DNA of 64,000 bases, taken from Apus apus. Taxonomy: Eukaryota; Chordata; Aves; Apodiformes; Apodidae. A model generated the notes under the pieces. The model had not been told where the DNA came from and did not search any database. It saw only the letters and a list, made by a program, of their open reading frames with translations. Below, piece after piece: positions 1 through 14,056 of the stretch (position 1 is the stretch's first letter; each line of letters opens with the position of its first letter). The DNA is taken from NCBI RefSeq assembly GCF_020740795.1, contig NC_067285.1, positions 34,791,318 to 34,855,317 of the forward strand. Direction: 5' to 3'. Position numbers and translations under genes: made by a program.

Positions 1-346
1 GGCTGGAGAGTTGCCCAGGGAGGGACTTGGGGGCCCTGATTGATAGGCTGCTGAACATGAGCCAGCAGTGTGCCCGGGTGGCCAAGGAGGCCAATGGCAT
101 TCTGGCCTGTATCAGGAATAGTGTGGCCAGCAGGAGCAGGGAGGTGAGCATCCCTCTGTACTCAGCACTGGTGAGGCCCCACCTTGAATACTGTGTCCAG
201 TTCTGGGCACCTCAATACAAGGAGGACATGGAGGTGCTGAAGCATGTCCAGAGAAGGCCAGCAAAGCTGGTGAAGGGCCTGGAGAACAAGACTTATGAGG
301 AGGGGCTGAGGGAACTGGGGCTGTTTAGTCTGAAGAAAAGGAGGCA
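1..346 (+). mobile_element. CR1 LINE fragment, ORF2 C-terminal part, lacking its 3' tail
   Basis: Reading 27-346 in one frame gives typical CR1 reverse-transcriptase C-terminal text: [35 protein letters not shown] and [14 protein letters not shown]. The copy runs in from beyond the left edge. It stops abruptly near 346, well before the normal CR1 3' end, so it has lost its tail by deletion or rearrangement. It lies in MCU intron 1, sense to MCU. Confidence 0.9.
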
Positions 347-3300
347 ACCCAAAGCAGAATTGGGTGTGATTGCACAATCCGAGGTTATGGGCTCTCCTGT
401 TTGGAAGGTACATAAAACCTCACCATGCAAGGTGACTGCTGCTGGCCTTAACTGCCCCCCACCAGCAGGCTCAGGAAAGCTTTGTCATTTCTCCTGAAAA
501 ATCCAAGTTGCCAGCCTGCCGACAGAGGTGGCTTGGTTCAGGAAACACTGGCAAGGAATGCTTCACTGCAGCACTTGCCATGCAGCACTTTGAGCCTTTT
601 GCAGGCAATGAGGCAATCTTGCCCCTTGGATTTTTCCAGCAGAGCAGTTGGATTAATTTTCCAGAATGTAAGACTCCTGTGTTTCAAAACAAACAAAACC
701 CTGAGGACTGTCTGCTTGTTCGTAGGTGGGATCCAAATACATTTGAGTTCAGGTGAATGTCTGAACTGTCACTGTGCAGGGTTTGTTCTGTCTCTGCTGT
801 CAGATACAGCTGTACTCAAGTGTGATGCTCACTGGACTGGGCAGGAACATGTTTCTCCTTGTTACTGGGGTCCTTGCTATTCTGGTGTAAGGACTGGGTA
901 GTTAATTTTTGCGTGGTGCTGCTGCTGTTTAAGCTTGCTCTTTTAGAAATGTTAGTATCTCTGAGATTTTTTGATATTGAGACAAAAATGTCTCTATTAG
1001 ATAATGAGTATTTAAAAAACCCAAAGCCTAAGCCTAGCTTGTTCAAAAGCTTGTGTTTCTCAGCCCATTTCCCAAGATCTCTATACCCACTGAGCACTCC
1101 ACAGTCATGCTTTTCAAGTGGCATCTCCTGCCAGCATCCAAAGCTATGCTGATAGATTTGTCTTTTCAGTGCCAAGGTTGTGGGGAGAGCAGGTTATGTG
1201 AGCAGCTTTAGCCTCGGGTCAGGGTTGCCTGGGTGAGCAGGGCTGCTGGGCTGGCTCCTTGTGCTTCCCTCGATGCTGCTGGCACAGGCAGAAGCTTTCC
1301 CTGAGCAATTTGGACAACATCTCCCCAGGGTACAGCTCAGGATGAGGGAAGCCTCTGCTTTGTGTGTGCCCTGCTTGTCCTCTACGAAATACAATCAGTG
1401 GAGGGGCGTTGAGTATGAATGAAATCTGAGCAGTGAGTTATTTCTCTGAGTAAAACCTTGCTCAAAACCTTCATGCAGCAATGAAGTGTCTTCCTTTGGG
1501 CCTGCTCCTGCTTGCACCCCACCGTGTGCTGGTGGCAGGGAGGAGGTAGCCTGGAGTCTCAAAGGTTTGTTTTGCTTAGCAGCCTCGCTGGCAGAAAAGG
1601 CAATCACAGCCTGAAGGGTTTCTGGGATTCCCTGCTCTTCGTTTATTTATTAGAGGTCTCCAGCACTGCTGAAAGCAACCAAAGGGAGATGGAGCTCAGC
1701 AGGGATGGGGAGTGCTTGGCTTTGAGGTCATTCTTGATGCTGGTGCAGTGAGCATAACACCCTCTAAATCGTTCCTTTTTTGCATAGGAATTATGGACAG
1801 ATGAAATTTCAAGTCTTATTTAGTACATCTCTTAGGTTGAATTGTATCTGAAAGCATAGGAAGCTGCTTCCGTGCAGTGTGTTTCTTGAAATTACTTGCT
1901 TAGTGCTAAACTGGGAGCAATGATGACACCATGATAGATGCACCTGAGTGTAGGTAAACCTCATCTCACTGGATGTGAGTGGCTTTTCAGGAAAAGAAAG
2001 TAGAAATGGTGAATATATTTAGGGTTTGACTATTTTAAGTTACTTTCACTGCTTGTGACTTGATTGATTGAAGCTAGAGATTCTTGAAATTGTGTGGTTT
2101 TACAGCCATGTATCCCAAAACTCATTGTTGTGTTGCACTATCATTAAAGAATAGGCTTGATCAAATCCTGTAGCACTTTTTCCTTAGTTAAAAATCAATA
2201 TAATTCACATTTCTGCCCTAGTGTGCTTGTTCTTTAAGAACTCCAGCTAAACTTTGACCCAAGCATCAATTGCTGCTTCCAGGCTCCTAGATTGAAGCTT
2301 TATCCCTTTTCTGTGCTTTTCACACTTCAACATGTCTTTCCTTTTGTCATGGTGGTGCCTTTGAAGGTAACTGGGGTCCTGTAGATTGGAGGTTTTTTCC
2401 ATTTCCATAAGTATCTTTGCTGCTCTTAAGTATCAGGGGCTGGGAGGAAAGATTGAGGCTAAGAAGTCATGATTTGAAAGTTTAATTTTTGTTAGAGCAA
2501 AGATGACCTTTGGGGAACGTGTTTCTCTTCCCTTCCCTAATACAGGTTGAGAGTTGCTGGAAAGCTCCTCACAGGTTTAGATCTTTCAGGAAAAATACCT
2601 GAAGCCTTGATGGTACCATCATGACATCCTGGGCAGTGCATAGAGGCACTGGCAGGGATCTCCTGAGGATCCAGGCTAGGTTCAGTCTCTGCACAAGTTC
2701 TCTTTTTCTGCTGTGGGTGCTGAGAAAAACCTCCCTCGTACTCCAAGTGGCAGTTAGGAGCGTTTTTCCAGATGTTTACATGGCTTGGCTAATGACATGC
2801 CCTCCTCTGAAACTAGTTGCATGGAAATAACACAGATCATAACTGGTTTAAGTGATTTACCTTGGCATTATCAGGTTGCAATTCTGTTGAGGTGCTCCCT
2901 GTAGCACCTGGATGGTGCTGTGAGGAGGTTCAACGAGGAGGGCACATGCAGGGATCTGTGATCTCTGTTCTCTGGGCCCTAATTTTCTTCAGCAGCTAAA
3001 AAAGGGTGGGGGAGAGGAGAGTGATGCTTTCCCAAAGCAGAACCTGAAATCATACTTTACGAGCAGAATTATTTAGGTTTTAAGGAGAAGAACAGCAAGA
3101 ACATGCTTCTCCAACCCCCAAGAAATCACCTTGCGTTCTGATTGTAACAAGGCTCTTTGTAAGGCTGTGTTGGTGGACACAGCAAGATGAGCTGACACCA
3201 CAGTTGAAGGCCAGGCCACAGGGTGGCAGTTGCTGGGGACGGTTCTGGCCTCAGCAAAGAGCAAACTCACCAGGGGAAGAGAGCAGAAAATTCCCCGGAG

Positions 3301-6300
3301 TTGTGAGGACGTGTCTCTCAGCTCTGACTGTGGGGAAGAGGGGGCTGTGGGCACAGCAGTGAAATGCAGCCTGTGGCTCCCAGGGGCAGCAAAATAGCTG
3401 CTGGAGTCGCTGCTCTGCAAAAACCTGAACTCTTGTTGTGTTGGGTTTTTTCGTGGGGTGGGACTGGGGGTTGCTCTTGCTTTTTCTCAAACCAGTAGCC
3501 TCCCAGCAGCTGTTAGAAGCGTGACCAGCAGCCAGGCCGGTATGTCCTGTAAGATGCTCATCCCTCTTCTTGTGCACCCTCTGCTGCTTCTGAAAAGACA
3601 TCTCTTCTTCTACAGGTCTCTGCTCAAAACATCCGGGGAGCCTGAGCCTTTCTCTAATGCCAGCACAGGCTTCCAGCCTGCTGCCCTCCCCTGCTGTCCT
3701 TGAGTGAAATGCAGCTTAGTAGAAGAATTCCCAGTGTTTAACAGAAAAAATTGCTTTAAAATATTTATTCAGTAATTGGGTTGAACAGCTTTTGCTCTCC
3801 AATTTAATCAACTATTTTATACCCACTTCAGGCTGTAGGTAATAGGCTGAACTGAATGTTTTGTGTCTTGCCTCTTTTGCATTATTCATAGCCTATTGTC
3901 TCTCATTTTGTGAGATGAATGACCTCTGGTTTCAATAGTTAAGCTTGATTTATTCTTTCTTCAGCCTGTGTAATATTTCAGTGATTCCCAGGCAGACTTG
4001 GAAGATCACTTTTCAAAGATACCAAGTTTAGAATTGCATCGATCCAGCATCAGCAGACCAAGAACAACTTTTCTTTGAAGATTGTAAGTTGCCTTTTCCA
4101 GAAACTGGTTTATTTTTGAATGGCAGTATTAGAAAACCAGTTCCTTTTAATCTGATGCTGATGACTCATCTGATCTCTGATACTCCAAGGCTGTCTGATG
4201 GCAGAACTTACATGCTCTGCTGAAAGCTGTTCTGTTGCCAGAAAGAAGTTTACCTGTGGGGCTTATCCTGCTTGGCACAGTGCTTGGACTCCTGTGCGAT
4301 GGCCTGAGGGGCTGTGCTCTGAGGAGTGCTTTTGGATAGAGGTTAAACTGAAATCATATAGAACTGTACACACAAATATTGGAGGGTTTAATTTAAGTAC
4401 TAGTGGTGTCCTGGCAGCATATCCTCATCCAGGGGGTAGTAGAGAGGTTAAGTGTGAATTGAGGAGCTTGGGGAATAAAACAAGAGCTGGTTAGCACTGA
4501 GGGTTCCCCTGCAGTGTAAAATGGAAGTTTATTTTACAAGGAATGAGGCAAAACTAAAAACGGTGATTAGGAGTGTTACAGGGTATTATGACCTTTCTAC
4601 TTCCCACTTAAAGAGTTGGACAATCTGTGCTTTGATGTGTGTTAAATCCTCCCTAAGGAGGAGTAAAGTTTATTGCAGGGAGGAAGAACACTTCAGTGTG
4701 CAAGTACCCCGATAAATCACATGCTGAATCACCTCTTTTGGTGCTTTCCTACATGAAATCTTTCATTTGCAAGAACCTGATGAGTGGTTGAAGTGCTGTA
4801 CAAACAGAAGGCTGTAGAAAGTGAGGCCATGACCCCCTGAGAAGTGCCACGGCTTGTTTACCCTCCTATTTACATGAAATAGGAAGAAAACACTTCGAAT
4901 TCAGAGATGACTCTAGAATGGCTCCTTGTGCAGGAGGATGGGGAGAGTGTGTTCACATGTGTGCATGGTTTAGAGAACTGTTCTGCAGTGTCTGTTCTAT
5001 CATTTCTCCATTTCTGGGAAGTCCTTGAGAATAGTTTGGTGAAGAATACAACTGTTAATGTACCTCACAGAACAGTCATCCCATGGATTAAGTTGCTTAG
5101 GAAGTACTTTTTCAACTCTTGTAGCAAATCTAGCCAAGCATTGGAACACTTCAATTTTTTTTTTCTTGTTGCTGTGCCAGAGATTTTACAGCATGAAATA
5201 TCCTTGAGTATCTTTGTACAAGCCAGTGATAACTTTTCTGAAGCCCATGAGCCAAGAAGCTAATGAAAGTTGCACAGTTCAGTACAATATTTTCCTTGGC
5301 CTTGCTGCTGTCAGGAAATAGTTGTGGAAGTTTCCCTGGATTGTCATGAAGAGCAGTGGGTGGTAGAACAAGGAGAGGCAAGGACACCTGAAGAAGGTGG
5401 ATGGCAGGAAAGCCTGTCAAGGGCATTGCCCTGTGCATAATTCTGGGGCTTGGTGATTTGCTGAGGAATGTACAGGGCTGGGAATGACAGTGGACAGTCC
5501 AAAAGGCTGGGAATTTGTGATAGTGGAAGGAAAGTATTGGTTTCCTTCCTCGGGTAAATTTGACTTGCAGTTTGAAGATGGTAAAGTACTGTGTGGCTGG
5601 TATCTGGGAAGAGGAGAAGCTTGACATGAATACTTGAACTGGGCAGGCTGTCAGAAGGCAGCCTGCTGGAGGGGCTCAGCACGTGTGAATGTGCTAGTGG
5701 AAAAGAAATGCTGAAGCTGCTTGTTCATGATCTGTTTTCTGCTCCCAAAGGGTGGGTGCCAGCTTCAGCTGCTGCACTCTTTCAGGCCTTCAAACACTGT
5801 GCTCTGTGCAAGAGGACGGGTGTGACATTGGCATTTCTTTCTGTGACCTGTTGAGAAGCCCTGAAATGAGATGTGCTAAGGGTCAAACGAATAGTTTCAG
5901 CTGAGAAACAGGCTTCAGGTTTGTACTTGACATTCAGGAACTGATGCAATTTTTAGTGCAGTTTTGATCCTTGTCTCTCCCCCTCACTTCATACTCAGGT
6001 CTGGTGATGTGGATCTGCTTCCCACCAGCACGCTTCACCACCACGAGTGTGCTCCTGGAGAACTGCTGCTGAGCTAGCATTTCTGATGTAGCACTAGGGA
6101 ATTTTTTCCCCCTACTGTTTTATTTCTCCCAACAGCTTAAAAACAGCAAACCCCGACAAATTCCCCCAAGCCCAAAATGAAGCACCTGAGCCTTTTGCTC
6201 CAAGGCAGCTTGAGTATTTCTGCATATAAATAACCCTCCTTCCTTTTATGTCTTTTTCCTCTTCCACAAATGCAGGGTTTGTTTTCTATCTGCAGTGTGA

Positions 6301-8740
6301 CTTGAGCTCTTAAATATGTTATTCTGTAGACTGTTGACTAGCAGAGTCATGTCCCACAGAAATTTGAAGCCAAAACTTGTAGCCTTTAACAAAATGAGAT
6401 AGATTTTCACTTTAGACACTAACCTTGTGACCAGTCACGCAGCTATGAAGAGCAAGCTTTAGATTGTTTAGATTGCCTCTCTGTGCATAAAGTGTTGGTC
6501 AGTAGGGTCTGTAGATGGTGTCATGAAGTGTGTTTAGAAGATGCTTGGGTCAGAAGTGTGGGGGGGGAGCTGGTAAACAGGGCAAGGGCAGCTTCTCTTG
6601 TGAGTGAGCAGTGCTGGATGACTGACAGCTGGTGAAACAGCTTTAAGTGTCATGTATGAGGTTGCCTGATATGTGGCCTAGTCCCACCATGTATCACTTC
6701 TTGCCTTTTAGGTTTGCTCTGGAAAGATATCATGAATCAATTCAGACCACTGTGCTCTACTATTCACATTCAAGAGGTGCTCTCTCACAGCCTTTTGAAG
6801 ATGATGTCTTTAGGTTTAAGGGCTTGGTGGGGGGTTTGTGATGCCATGGAAATGCTCTGGAAAAGTCTTGTGCTTTCAGCTGCCTTGGGCTATGGAGAGC
6901 TTGTGAAATGTTCAGGGTGACAACAGAGCTGGCACTTATAGTAGCCAACCCTCTTCCACTCTGCTGCCTGTACCTGACAGACATGTCTGGGTGCTTCAAA
7001 GGTGCCTGTCCCAGTTTTATTTTGCACAGAAATGTGTTACTGCTCTGGAAGTCTGGTTATTCCCACTTGATGTTGGTCATTAGTGTGCCTGTTTTTCAGA
7101 AGTGCAGCATGACTACAGCTTCAGCTGCCTTTGTGTCAGGTGTGGATGCCACGTGGACTGTAAAGAGTTGTTTCTTTGTACTGAAGCCCTTGCTGCTTGT
7201 TTGCAAGTTGTGTTTTAAAAAAAAGTCTGGCTGTGTTTTTGGGTTGGTTTTCTTTAAAAAAGTAGTGGAAAATATATGAACTGGTTGCATAAAATCACCC
7301 TTGTCCTGTACAGGTGCTTGCCTTGGGTCAGTTGCTTGCTAAGTATATTAAACTGAATGGTGGTGGTCTTAAAGGAAAAAAAATGCTGATAGAAATACAA
7401 ATTTACAGTAAAATAGCCCTCTTGCTCACCTTTGGATTTTTTTATTTGATGTCTTAATGTTTATAATGCTTTGGGGTTACCCGAGACCCCTAACTACTAC
7501 TTGATAAACAAGAACAACCACCTTCTCTGCTCTTTGATCCTTGTGTAGGGTTCTACAAAACTGTTCCTGTGTTACAGTGGCAGGGGTGCCTGTGAGCTGC
7601 CCTCGTGGTTCTGTGTGTGTGTTAGTTCATGCATTTGCTACTCATCTGGTTCCTGCTGATAGCCTTTGGAGCTGCTACCAGATAATGGCTGCAGAAATGA
7701 TGGTGGCAGGAGCTTGAAATGCTGCCACTCTGCTGCAAAATATTGTTGGAGCTACCCATGTCACGTGCTGTCAGCAACAGCTTCAAGAGAAGCCAGTTGA
7801 CTTGCTGGGCTTTCTCCTCTTCCTGCAGTTTGGTCCATGGCTGTAGTGGTCACTTCTCAGATGGCAGTGGTGGCTTCTAACTCCCTGCCCTGAGAAGCAC
7901 CAGCAAACTGTACTTGGAAAAGAGCTGCTGCCATGATCAGCAAAGCACTGAGGGTCTGAGGTGTATTTTAAAGTCAGGTCAGGAAAGGAGACCTTCCAAA
8001 GCCCATCTGGAATTTGATTTGGTTCCCCAGCTGTGCCAGGTTAGCTGCTTCTCCATGTCTTGGGACTGTGAACTCTGCTATTGGGGGAAAAACTGGGAGG
8101 GGGGGAGGGAAGGATTCCCAGGATTGATTTGCAAGAGGTGTTTTCTGTTCTTGCATGTGGTAAAATAGTATGAGAAGCGTTAATTGTGCTTAATACTGGA
8201 GTGATTATTGTCATGAGATGCCTTTGAAGGGCTATGCAATATCTTGGCTTGGTGTCTGTGTCAGACTCCTCTTGTTCCCAGGTGCTGGAGCACATAGGAG
8301 AGGAAAAGAGAAAAGGTGCCAGTCACCCAAATGGTTGTTGTGAAATCTGCTTTCTGTGAAGAGCAAACGCTGTCACTAGTTGAAAGCCTCCATTATTATC
8401 TCAGCCTTCACTACCAACAAGCTCTTTGCTTTTCCTTACAGTACCCGAAGACCTGGCAAAGCCAGTTAGTGCACAGAAGGCAGCTACTCAGGGGCACTTG
8501 TCTGCTGGAGTCAACTGATGATTCCCTTCTTCTCGTGGTTAAAGAGAAACTTCATGTCACTCTGGCAGTTGGTAAAGTCAGGAAGCTGGTCAGCCCTGCT
8601 GCTGTACAGACCCCATGCAGCTGTACATGTTCAGGTGTATGTGTTTGTGAAACTTTGTTTTCCACTATCAGCCAAGAACTTCACAGGTCCATCTTTCTTT
8701 GAAATGAAGGCTTGCACATCTGCTCCTCCTGTATAGCATG
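347..8740. other. MCU intron 1, repeat-poor stretch
   Basis: No coding exon, RNA gene or clear repeat could be recognised. Open frames here are short, overlap each other on both strands and match no family I know. It is assigned to intron 1 because it lies upstream of MCU exon 2 with no sign of exon 1. Confidence 0.7.
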
Positions 8741-9156
8741 ATGGAGTTAGAGAATTGCCAGAGTTGCAAGGGACCTCTAGAGACCATCTAGTCCAACTCC
8801 CCTGCTAAAGCAGGATTGCCTGCAGCACATTGCCCAAGACTGCATCCAGGGGGGGTTTGAATATCTCTGAAGGAGACTCCACAGCCTCTCTGGGCAGCCT
8901 GTCCCAGGGCTCTGTCACCCTCAACATAAAGCAGTTCTTCCTCATATTTAAATGGAATTTCCCAGGTTCCAGCTTGTGCCTGTTGCTCCTCATCCTGTCA
9001 CTGGCAACTACTGAAAAGTGTCTGGCTCCACTCTCCTTGCACCCACCCTTTAGATACTTGCAGGCATTAACAAGGTCTCCTCTCAGCCTTCTCCAGGCTG
9101 AAGAGTCCCACCTCTCTCAGCCTTTCCTCATCAGGGAGATGCTCCAGTTCCAGTGA
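8741..9156 (-). mobile_element. CR1 LINE, 3'-end fragment, antisense
   Basis: Reverse-complement CR1 3' region: GGGACCTCTAGAGACCATCT at 8771 (the usual CR1 3' block just before the tail), then GGGCAGCCTGTCCCAGGG and the CTCCAGGCTGAAGAG block. The minus frame 8805-8993 gives LEPGKFHLNMRKNCF and [15 protein letters not shown]. The 3' tail is too diverged to read. Confidence 0.92.
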
Positions 9157-12100
9157 GAATCAAACCAAGTAACTAGGTGAACTTTTTTACAGAGCAAAGT
9201 AGACGTGAGTTTTAAGGAAGCTCAGCTGAGGGAGCAAGATCTGAATGAAAGAAGATACAGCTCAGAAATAACATTGTCCGGTGCTTTTTGGTCATGGGCT
9301 GGACTGCAAAGTGTCTGCTGTTGTCAAAATGTCTGCTGTTGTGGTTATAAATCCACTGCTACAAAATCTGGACCTTGTAACTGCCTTTGATTCTTGCAGC
9401 AGCAAGGAAGAAAGACTTAGTGGTGAAGAGGCAAGGTGGGGGGAATGGGTTGTGGAAGCAGCTGGCAAGCAGGTAGCTGGGCAGAGCCATTAGTTGTGGC
9501 TCCTGCAGCAGTAGGCCTTGGTGTCACAGATGCAGGATGGTTCCTCAGTGCAAGTTAGTATTTGGACAGAAGGTTTTCCTAGAATGAGAAAACAGCTGTT
9601 CCAAACTCATTTGTTTATGACTCCTTGGCAGTTGATTTGGGCAAATTGACTTGTTGAAGAATTTCTTACTGTTTACTTAATTTACTTAATTCCTCCTGCT
9701 TGGAGGAATCAGCAGGTGGAACAGGTGGAAAAACCCTCCCTTTGTAGAACTTAGCCAGCTGTCATGTGATTCCTGGAATAAGCTTCTCACTAAACACTGT
9801 GCTGTCAAACTTGGTCTTCATTTGAATTAGTTTGCTTCCAGAGAGATGTGAGGCACAGGAGCCTTTCCAGGTAGCTGCAAATGACCGAACATGTGCTCTA
9901 TTTTCTCCTAATGCCATCATCACCTAGAGCAGCATTTCAAAAGTTGGAACTGATGGGCTCTAAGAGCCTTTGGTAGAACATGCCATAGATAAGTCTCAGA
10001 CTTCAGGGCTGTAAAAGTGAGGTAGGAAAGGTCTGTGTACAGTTGCTGCTCAAGTCCAGAAAACTGATGGTGGTTGTTTTGACTGTTACAACAGGTGTGT
10101 GTAGCAGTGCTGCTGCTACCCAGTGATGGTTCCAACATCTAGCTGTTGTGCTGTCCTTCACAGGTTACCTTGGATGCACGATGCCAAGTAGGTTGGACTG
10201 AAGTCATGGCCTCTTGTCTTGCCTCTGTTAATGATCGTGTGTCTATGGCTCCCCAAGCAGCTCTTTACCAGCTGTAGCCAAGTGCCTGTGCAGCCTAAGG
10301 ATCAGAGGAGGTTGTTTCTCTGGGGTCCTCCCTGCCCTCCCCACTAAAACGGAGCACAGCTGTGTCAGCTGGAAAAGATAATGTCAGCTAATTATTTGCT
10401 TAATAGTGCAGTTAAGCACCAGTGCAATCAATCTAGTGGCAGAGTTGAAATTATCTCCTAATTACATTGAGAATCAAAGAAATCTTGGCTGGTGGAAGAA
10501 GGAGGGAAGCAGGGAAAGAAATTGCATTTAAATGCTCTTCTGGTAAGGTTTGGGACCTGTAAGAAGTTTCATGTCACCCCATTAAGCCTGACAGTTGCAT
10601 GAGTTACCTCTAGCCAGATCAGAGTGAGCATTGTAAAGCCTCTTGCTGGGCTGAAAATGGGGTGGCAAAATCTATGAAGGCTTTATTTCTGTTCATCTTG
10701 GTGCCTGCCTTTTACTTCAAGTCCGTGAGTATTTGTTTTTCTCGCTCAGGAATAAGCCAGGAATAGTGAGGGTAATTCAGAGGTGTTGGTTCTCCTGCTC
10801 AGTCCTTTGAAGTGGGGATGCTGGGGGGACAGTCAGTCCTACAGCACCTCACTGTCAGTCTGCCAGTACCCAAAAAGGGTACCAGGTGGACCTCTACAAA
10901 GCTGCAGGGGGCTTGTTTGTGACTTGGCAGCGTGAAGGTGGTTGGGAAAGAAACATCCACAGGGGCTTCTGCAGCTCATACCAACTTCCTGGTACGGGGC
11001 AAGGGAGGGTGATGACAAGGACATCAGGAATGCAGATGGGTGAAGGAGCAGCACCACGGTGGGTGAAGGAGCAGCACCACAGTGTGAGGCTGGCTTGGCT
11101 TTGCATGCTTCTGGCTGTCAGCCAGCAGGGGCCAGTTGTGATTCCTGCTGTGATTTCTTGGCTGGGGGGGAGTGGAGTGTGTGTTAAACATTATCGGAGC
11201 TGCCTCTGATCAGGGAAATTACATATAGATCTAAGAGGTGGGTAAAAGGACTGATTTGGACAGGGATCTTTGCTTCTTTGGTGAAACCAAGTATTTCATC
11301 TGGTTCTGTCTGGAAGATGCAGAATTGCAAAACAGGAGTTTCGCATTGGCTGAGGTAAGAATGGGCACAGAATCACAATGTTTGGGGTTGGAAGTAACCT
11401 CTAGAGATCATGGAATCCAAACACCCTGCCACAGCAGGGTAGTAAATGTCTGTAGAAAAACTCCTTCTCCCAGAACTCCCTTCCACTGCCCACATGCTTT
11501 CCTACTAATTTGTTTCTAAAGGACAGGAGTAGCCCTTCAGTTTCACACAAACTATTTTTGTCTTAACAGGTTAAAAAAAAACCCAGACTAAGTTACATAG
11601 AACAAAGAAACAACCCCTGCCTGGAGAACATTACAGATAAGATACTGGTAGTTCTTAGAACCATTCCACTCAATCTGCCTTCCAAAAGGCTTTTCATTAA
11701 GTAACATGGAATTTACAAATAACTTAGAAGAGGAAAAAACCAAACAGTGCTAAGAAGAGCAGACTAAGGCTGCTTAATAAATAGAACCCAAAATGCTGAT
11801 GTCTAACTGCAAACAGGTTTGGACCAGACTTTAGGCCATTAAGCAGCCACTATGAGCCTAAATGCTTTCTGTATTTACACAGGGATTTGAGAAACACACA
11901 ACGTTAAAAAGGCTTCTTAAGATCCGACTTCACTATGTTTTGTGAAGTCAGTGATAGTCACAGCCCCCCCAGTGTGTGTGTGACAGCTTGTACCTGGTGG
12001 TGGCCTCATTCAAAAAGGCAAGAGTCAGGCTAGTGTTTTCCTGATCTTTCCAGTGCAGCTTAACTTCATAAGTATCCTCTTAGCTGTTGCATGCTGTGAA

Positions 12101-13949
12101 CCTCTTGGTGCTACCAAAAAATCTGGTGAATTTAAATTAATTCAGTTGCTCTTGTCTGTAGGCATAGTGGGGTGAATGTTCCTTGGTTTCTGATGGGGAA
12201 AAGAACTTTGTCCTGAGAGGAGCAGGGTGTGCCTGTCACCCACCACCCAAGTGTGATTTCACAGGCTGTATTCAAACTCTTGCAGCCCTGCCTTGGTCTT
12301 TGATCCTTCCCATGCATTTTTTTTTTTCCCCTCAAGATAATAGTTATGTTGTTGAATTACAGGAGTGCAATGTAGGCATGACTGTTTTGCCTTTTTAAAT
12401 TGAACTACACTTTGATGTAGGAGGGGAGAGGGCAAGATGTGAAAGGGTTTTGGTTTGCTTTACAACCTCGTTGATACAGCACAAAGTTATTCCAGAGGCG
12501 ACCACACAAATCATGCTTGTCTGTGGACTAAACCATCTCCTCTTGACATCCATGCAAGATGTACACTGCCCAAGTGGACTTGCTGTGCTTCAATACTCCT
12601 GAAACAATGGTGTGTGTTGGTGCAGTGTCCTGCTCTGCCATGCAGCATCATGGCAAGGCCATGACTTGTGTTGTTTGGCTACTGCTTTTCAATTCATGTT
12701 CTCTGCATGTTTTTGGTTTCCATCATGACTGTTTTCCCTCAGAAATCAGTCATCTTGGGTATTTCATCTGGACTTGATGTCATACTGATGTACGTGTATA
12801 AAACAGTGGTCTGCTTCCCACTTTGGTTTTTTTGGCATCTAAGAGCTCTTTTATGGAACTGCCTGGTATTCAGCTGGACAGCCACTTACCCTGCTCCCAG
12901 CCAGCTATTTTAGTACTTCTCTTCATGCTTTCTCAATGGCTAATGTGTTTTCACTGCTGTGCTGGGGAAGCTGACACTGTGTGTGCTATCTCAGTCAGTT
13001 GGAGAGTGCTGTCAGGGGACTTGGTCTCTCCAAATATTAACAGTTTGGCTGGAAATGTCTGGGCCGTGTACCTGAACTCTTCACTAGTAATGCCTTGCTG
13101 CTTTCTGTCTTGGTTTGGTACTAAGCTTTGTCTATACTGAAGTAAAGATGTCATAAGAGGAATCTGCTTTCAATATTTCATGAGAGTATTTCTGGACATG
13201 AAAGGTTTTGGCAGATAAGGGGTGGAAATCATCATGACTAGCAGCTGTGGCAGCTACTTGTGGTTCACTTACAAGTTCTTTTGACCCAGTTCACACATTA
13301 GCTAAGCAGCAGAAGCAGGCAGGGGTGAAAGAAACTGGTTGTAATAGGCTGATAAAGCTAACTCATTCTCCATTCTAAGTTTGTGGGGAGGCATTCTGGA
13401 GATGACTGCAAGCTGTGCTTCAGTGCCAGTATGAGACTGCAGGAATGTCAACCCAGCCAACTTGACAAGCTTTGAAGGCAAAGCAGTGCTGTCAGTACAC
13501 CAGCTGTGGAAACTTGCTTTGCATCACTTGTTCTTGCCAAAATAAGGCTGCAGCAGGACTCAAATGGAAACTCCAACCTGCTGACTGATGGCATCTTCAA
13601 GTGGGAAGTGGCTTTGGTTTATAGGACTTCATCTTCTCTCATTAAGGAATGACCCAAACTGACTTGACTGGTCCTGGTGAAGGTCTTGATAAATCTTCTG
13701 GTCTGTTGAGTCTGTTCTCACTTGGACACGTGAAGCTCCTGTGACACAGACAGCACAACCAAGTGCAAGTGTAACTTGCGTCCAGGGCTCTGGCTGTTCT
13801 GTAATAAGTTGCTTTCAAGGCCCAGGTGGTTTCAGGGGGAAGGTTTCAGCTCCTTGCTCACCTTCTGATGCTGAGGCAGGGGGTGAAGCTGTCAGAAGGA
13901 GGTGTATGTGTCTGGGAAGTTCAGGGGGCTGCATTAGCAGAGGCTGCAA
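9157..13949. other. MCU intron 1, between repeats
   Basis: Apart from the short CR1 remnant at 11367 nothing is recognised. 10372-10490 is AT-rich with TAATTA-type motifs and looks less repeat-like than its surroundings. Confidence 0.65.
11367..11445 (-). mobile_element. CR1 LINE, short 3'-terminal remnant, antisense
   Basis: CACAGAATCACAATGTTTGG followed by GGTTGGAAGTAACCTCTAGA and a diverged block to about 11445 match the reverse complement of a CR1 3' end. About 80 bp remain, typical of the most severely 5'-truncated copies. Confidence 0.8.
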
Positions 13950-14056
13950 GTGTGTGTGTGGTTGGGTGGACAGGTGTGTAGTGGTGGGTGTGTGTGGTTG
14001 GGTGGACAGGTGTGTAGTGGTGGGTGTGTGTGGTTGGGTGGACAGGTGTGTAGTGG
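13950..14056 (+). repeat. 36-bp minisatellite, about three copies
   Basis: The unit GGTTGGGTGGACAGGTGTGT plus AGTGGTGGGTGTGTGT recurs at 13960, 13996 and 14032. Because 36 is a multiple of three it keeps frames open on both strands (repeating VCGWVDRCVVVG on +), so the frames covering it are not genes. It lies in MCU intron 1. Confidence 0.95.

Noticed and set aside
5151..5627. 158-codon minus-strand frame
   Set aside because: No domain, no homologue recognised, in intronic sequence, overlapped by other frames of similar quality.
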